DNA from: JBFWYO01 sp050186335
GTDB taxonomy: Bacteria; Pseudomonadota; Alphaproteobacteria; Bin65
Direction of reading: 5' to 3'
Length of the DNA: 6,920 bases
Assembly (NCBI GenBank): GCA_050186335.1
Contig: JBFWYO010000137.1
Coordinates: 1 to 6,920 of the forward strand
Shown piece after piece: positions 5,026 to 6,920 of this stretch (the stretch's first letter is position 1; every line of letters starts with the position of its first letter). The notes beneath the pieces are model-generated. The model did no database searches. It saw only the letters and a program-made list of their open reading frames with translations, and had not been told where the DNA came from. A program made the translations under genes and the position numbers.

Positions 5026-5790
5026 TCAATGCATGGTCCGGCCGGGATCGGCCGCGATCGCGCAGCCGCTCAGGAACGATGAGGCGCGGCTGGTCAGAAA
5101 CAGAATCACTTCGGCGATCTCGGCGGGCGTGCCGAGGCGCTTGATCAGATAGGAGCTCAGGATCGCCTGCGTGGCGGCTTCGGTATTGCCGGTCGATGCC
5201 ATGGTGTCGCGGAACAGCGGCGTGTCGGTGGCGCCCGGACACACGGCATTGGCGCGCACGGTCGGCGCCAGCTCCATCGCCAGCGACTTGGTGAACATGA
5301 TCAGGCCGGCTTTCGCCGCGCAGTACGCGGCGCTCAGCGGCACCGGTCGCAAGCCGCCGCCCGAGGCGACATTGACGACGGTTGCATCCGCCGCCTGCTT
5401 CAGGAACGGCGCGGCGGCCCGACAGACCAGAAACGGGCCGGTCAGATTGACCGCCAACAGGCTGTTCCAATCCGCCAGCCTGGTGTCGGCGATGGTTCCC
5501 AGCCGGTACGTGCCGGCCGCGTTGACCACGCCGTCCAATCCGCCCAATTGCCGCGCGGCTTCCGCGACAGCCGCCTGCACCGAGGCTTCGTCGGCCACAT
5601 CGGCCTGCAACGCGACCGCGCCGGGCAAAGTTTTCGCAACTGCAACAACCGCGTCGCTGCGATCGAGCAGGGCGGTGCGCGCGCCTTGGGCCGCCAGGCG
5701 TTCGGCGCTCGCCCGGCCGATGCCGGAGGCCGCACCCGTCACCAAGATGCGCCGGCCGGTCAGGTCGTTCGAGTCTCTCGCTTGGGTCAT
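5026..5790 (-). CDS. Short-chain dehydrogenase/reductase (SDR), classical type, 254 aa
   Basis: This is a cytoplasmic NAD(P)-dependent alcohol/ketone oxidoreductase of the classical SDR family. The cofactor motif TGAASGIG is at 18-25, followed by the second-strand Asp43 (LLDRS), which favours NAD(H) over NADP(H). The adenine-pocket Asp64-Val65 and the NAAG motif at 90-93 are present. The catalytic tetrad is complete: Asn115, Ser143, Tyr156 and Lys160 (Tyr-x3-Lys within YCAAK). The PG motif with Thr (NAVCPGATDTP, 181-191) and the SG...ADPGRTMH tail also fit; the tail has ADPG where many members have VDGG. The ATG at 5790 has CAGGAGT at 5804-5798. It leads a two-gene minus-strand unit with DUF1330. 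The pairing with catabolic genes suggests oxidation of a hydroxyl intermediate, but the substrate cannot be named. Confidence 0.92.
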   Translation of the reverse strand: MTQARDSNDLTGRRILVTGAASGIGRASAERLAAQGARTALLDRSDAVVAVAKTLPGAVALQADVADEASVQAAVAEAARQLGGLDGVVNAAGTYRLGTIADTRLADWNSLLAVNLTGPFLVCRAAAPFLKQAADATVVNVASGGGLRPVPLSAAYCAAKAGLIMFTKSLAMELAPTVRANAVCPGATDTPLFRDTMASTGNTEAATQAILSSYLIKRLGTPAEIAEVILFLTSRASSFLSGCAIAADPGRTMH

Positions 5791-5871
5791 CGCGGCAACT
5801 CCTGTTTGCGGCTGGCTGCGGCGCCGATTTCAAGCCCCGTGGAATTGCGATGCAAATTGACACCGGCGGGG

Positions 5872-5901
5872 TCGATATCCAACAATGAGTACACTTATCA
5901 A
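5872..5901 (-). promoter_or_regulatory. Tentative promoter for the SDR-DUF1330 unit
   Basis: On the minus strand, TTGATA (5901-5896) matches the -35 consensus at 5 of 6 positions. An 18-bp spacer leads to TATCGA (5877-5872), a weak -10. The -35 lies within the putative operator at 5885-5902, so a bound regulator could block polymerase. The -10 is poor, so confidence is low. Confidence 0.25.
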
Positions 5902-5902
5902 T
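5885..5902. promoter_or_regulatory. Putative operator O2: second copy of the 18-bp site in the SDR/ABC divergent region
   Basis: ATGAGTACACTTATCAAT matches O1 at 3574-3591 at 14 of 18 positions on the same strand without gaps. Its own symmetry over the same centre is weaker (4 of 9 pairs), but an inner version, ATGAGTACACTTAT (5885-5898), has arms ATnAGT/ACTnAT. It lies about 95 bp upstream of the SDR start and 130 bp upstream of the ABC binding-protein start. The reuse in a second divergent promoter region argues for a shared regulator. Chance similarity of AT-rich sequence is the alternative. Confidence 0.45.
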
Positions 5903-5969
5903 TGTCCGAAATCAACCCGGCCGGCCCTGCGCAAGCCGCCAAATCCCGTCCGGCACAGCGACAAAATCT

Positions 5970-5998
5970 TTCGAATGCCGCGAGCGCACCTGTATACT
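5970..5998 (+). promoter_or_regulatory. Putative promoter of the ABC substrate-binding protein gene
   Basis: TATACT at 5993-5998 is a good -10 hexamer (5/6). The best -35 at 17-bp spacing is TTCGAA at 5970-5975, which is weak. Transcription would begin near 6005, giving a short leader of about 27 nt with GGGAGG at 6019-6024. The weak -35 could indicate need for an activator. Confidence 0.4.
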
Positions 5999-6031
5999 CG
6001 CGGCAATAAAATCAACGTGGGAGGAGCGAAC

Positions 6032-6920
6032 ATGAGGAATATTCGGCAGTATGCCGCCGGCGTCCTGGCGCTGGCAGTGGCGTTCGGCGCCGGGGCCACC
6101 ATGGCCGCGGCGCAGGAAAAAATAAAAATCGGAATCGTCGGCCAGTTTTCCGGCCCGTTCGCGCTGTCGGGCAAGCAGTTCCGGCAGGGCATCGAGGTGT
6201 TCCAGGCGTTGAACGGCACCAAGGCCGGCGGCCGCGAGATCGAACTCGTATACCGCGACGTCGGCGGCCCGAACCCGGCGAACGCGAAGCGCCAGGCCGA
6301 GGAACTCATCGTGCGCGAGAAAGCGTCCATTCTGGCCGGCTTCTATCTGTCGCCGGACGCCTTCGCCGCAGTGTCGGTCTTGAACGAAACCAAGACCCCC
6401 GGCGTCATCTTCGTCGCCGCCTCGCCGCCGATCCTCAAGCAATCGGCATACTTTGTCCGCGTCACGTCGACCGCGTGGCAGACCGGCTATCCGGCCGCCG
6501 AATGGGCGATCAAGCAGAACAAGAAACGCGCCTACATCGTGGTCTCGGATTTCGCGCCGGGGCATGACTCGCAGGTGGCGTTCAAGACGCGCTTCACCGC
6601 CTTGGGCGGCACCGTGCTGGGCGAAGACCGCATGGCGTTGAACACGGTCGACTATGCGCCGTTCGTCGAGCGCATCGCGAACGCCAAGCCGGACGTGGTG
6701 CATGTATTCATCCCGAACGGCGCGCCGGCCGTGAATTTCATCAAGGCGCTGGCGGCGCGCGAACTGCTCAAAACCATCACGTTCATCGGCGTCGGCGAAA
6801 GCGACGATCCGGACCTGCCGTCGCTCGGCGAATCGTCGCTCGGCTATCACAGCACGCTGTATTACACGGCCACGCTCAAGAACGACGAAAACAAGCAGTT
6901 CGTCGCCAAGCTGGCGGAGA
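6032..6920 (+). CDS. Branched-chain amino acid-type ABC transporter substrate-binding protein (LivJ-like), first 296 residues, cut by right edge
   Basis: This is the periplasmic binding protein of a HAAT-family (branched-chain amino acid type) ABC importer; in catabolic loci such proteins often bind aromatic acids or other organic acids. Residues 1-28 form a Sec signal peptide: charged start MRNIRQ, hydrophobic core AAGVLALAVAFGAGA, and a probable cleavage site after AAA near residue 27. The mature start IKIGIVGQFSGPFALSGKQFRQGIEV is the classical periplasmic-binding type 6 opening, followed by the Ile100 strand with LAGFYLSPDAFAA, the hinge-region VIFVAASPP, then AYIVVSDFAPGHD in lobe 2 and DVVHVFIPNG at 221-230. 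The frame is open to the edge; about 80-110 residues should remain. The ATG has GGGAGG at 6019-6024. The frame is open back to ATG 5885, but that would bury the signal peptide. Permease and ATPase genes are expected to the right. The ligand is unknown. Confidence 0.92.
   Translation, partial: MRNIRQYAAGVLALAVAFGAGATMAAAQEKIKIGIVGQFSGPFALSGKQFRQGIEVFQALNGTKAGGREIELVYRDVGGPNPANAKRQAEELIVREKASILAGFYLSPDAFAAVSVLNETKTPGVIFVAASPPILKQSAYFVRVTSTAWQTGYPAAEWAIKQNKKRAYIVVSDFAPGHDSQVAFKTRFTALGGTVLGEDRMALNTVDYAPFVERIANAKPDVVHVFIPNGAPAVNFIKALAARELLKTITFIGVGESDDPDLPSLGESSLGYHSTLYYTATLKNDENKQFVAKLAE

Noticed and set aside
5171..5860. Plus-strand open frame of 229 codons opposite the SDR gene
   Set aside because: It is a shadow of the SDR gene, which has all catalytic motifs in order; the plus frame has no family character.
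4976..5863. N-terminal extension of the DUF1330 frame across the SDR gene
   Set aside because: The frame is open, but the extension is an out-of-frame Arg/Gly-rich reading of the SDR gene. The ATG at 4975 has a near-perfect ribosome site and gives a normal family length.
5885..6031. Upstream start (ATG 5885) for the ABC binding protein, adding 49 residues
   Set aside because: It would bury the clear signal peptide and run through the -10 element. The 6032 start has GGGAGG and a textbook leader.

Overview
The window reads as a GC-rich bacterial chromosome segment, most likely from Pseudomonadota. Alphaproteobacteria are my first guess and environmental Betaproteobacteria the alternative. The guess rests on codons ending mostly in G or C, strong Shine-Dalgarno sites, and a dense mix of TRAP and ABC solute uptake genes with small catabolic enzymes. 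It holds ten complete protein genes and two genes cut by the edges. I see no RNA gene, insertion sequence, CRISPR array or integrase.

Layout. Positions 2-190 are the tail of a TRAP transporter large permease (DctM type). After a 135-bp gap comes a plus-strand run: an EthD-family protein (326-628), a carboxymuconolactone decarboxylase-family protein (662-1042), a 3-hydroxyisobutyrate dehydrogenase-family enzyme (1053-1946), a small VOC protein (1976-2338) and a MarR-family regulator (2371-2913). The gaps of 10-33 bp suggest one operon that ends with its regulator. A second VOC protein (2932-3507, minus) converges on the MarR gene. Across a 196-bp divergent region lies a TAXI-type TRAP solute-binding protein (3704-4678, plus) with no signal peptide. 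It converges on a minus-strand pair, an SDR oxidoreductase (5790-5026) followed by a DUF1330 protein (4975-4688). Across a second divergent region of 241 bp, a secreted branched-chain-amino-acid-type ABC substrate-binding protein starts at 6032 and runs off the right edge.

How the genes fit together. The set looks like an accessory catabolic locus for a small organic, possibly aromatic or cyclic, substrate. Two uptake systems are represented (DctM, ABC binding protein). The enzymes are two NAD(P)-dependent dehydrogenases, a CMD-fold enzyme, two VOC-fold proteins and two small ferredoxin-fold proteins (EthD, DUF1330). No ring-hydroxylating oxygenase, CoA ligase or hydrolase is visible, so the substrate cannot be named.

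The two observations most worth following are these. First, the TAXI binding protein cannot be extended to a signal peptide and sits near a permease tail that looks DctP-type, so it may be an orphan cytoplasmic ligand-binding protein. Second, an 18-bp quasi-palindrome at 3574-3591 recurs at 5885-5902 (14 of 18 bases, same strand). The copies lie in the two divergent promoter regions, which suggests one regulator, perhaps the local MarR protein, controls both transcription hubs.
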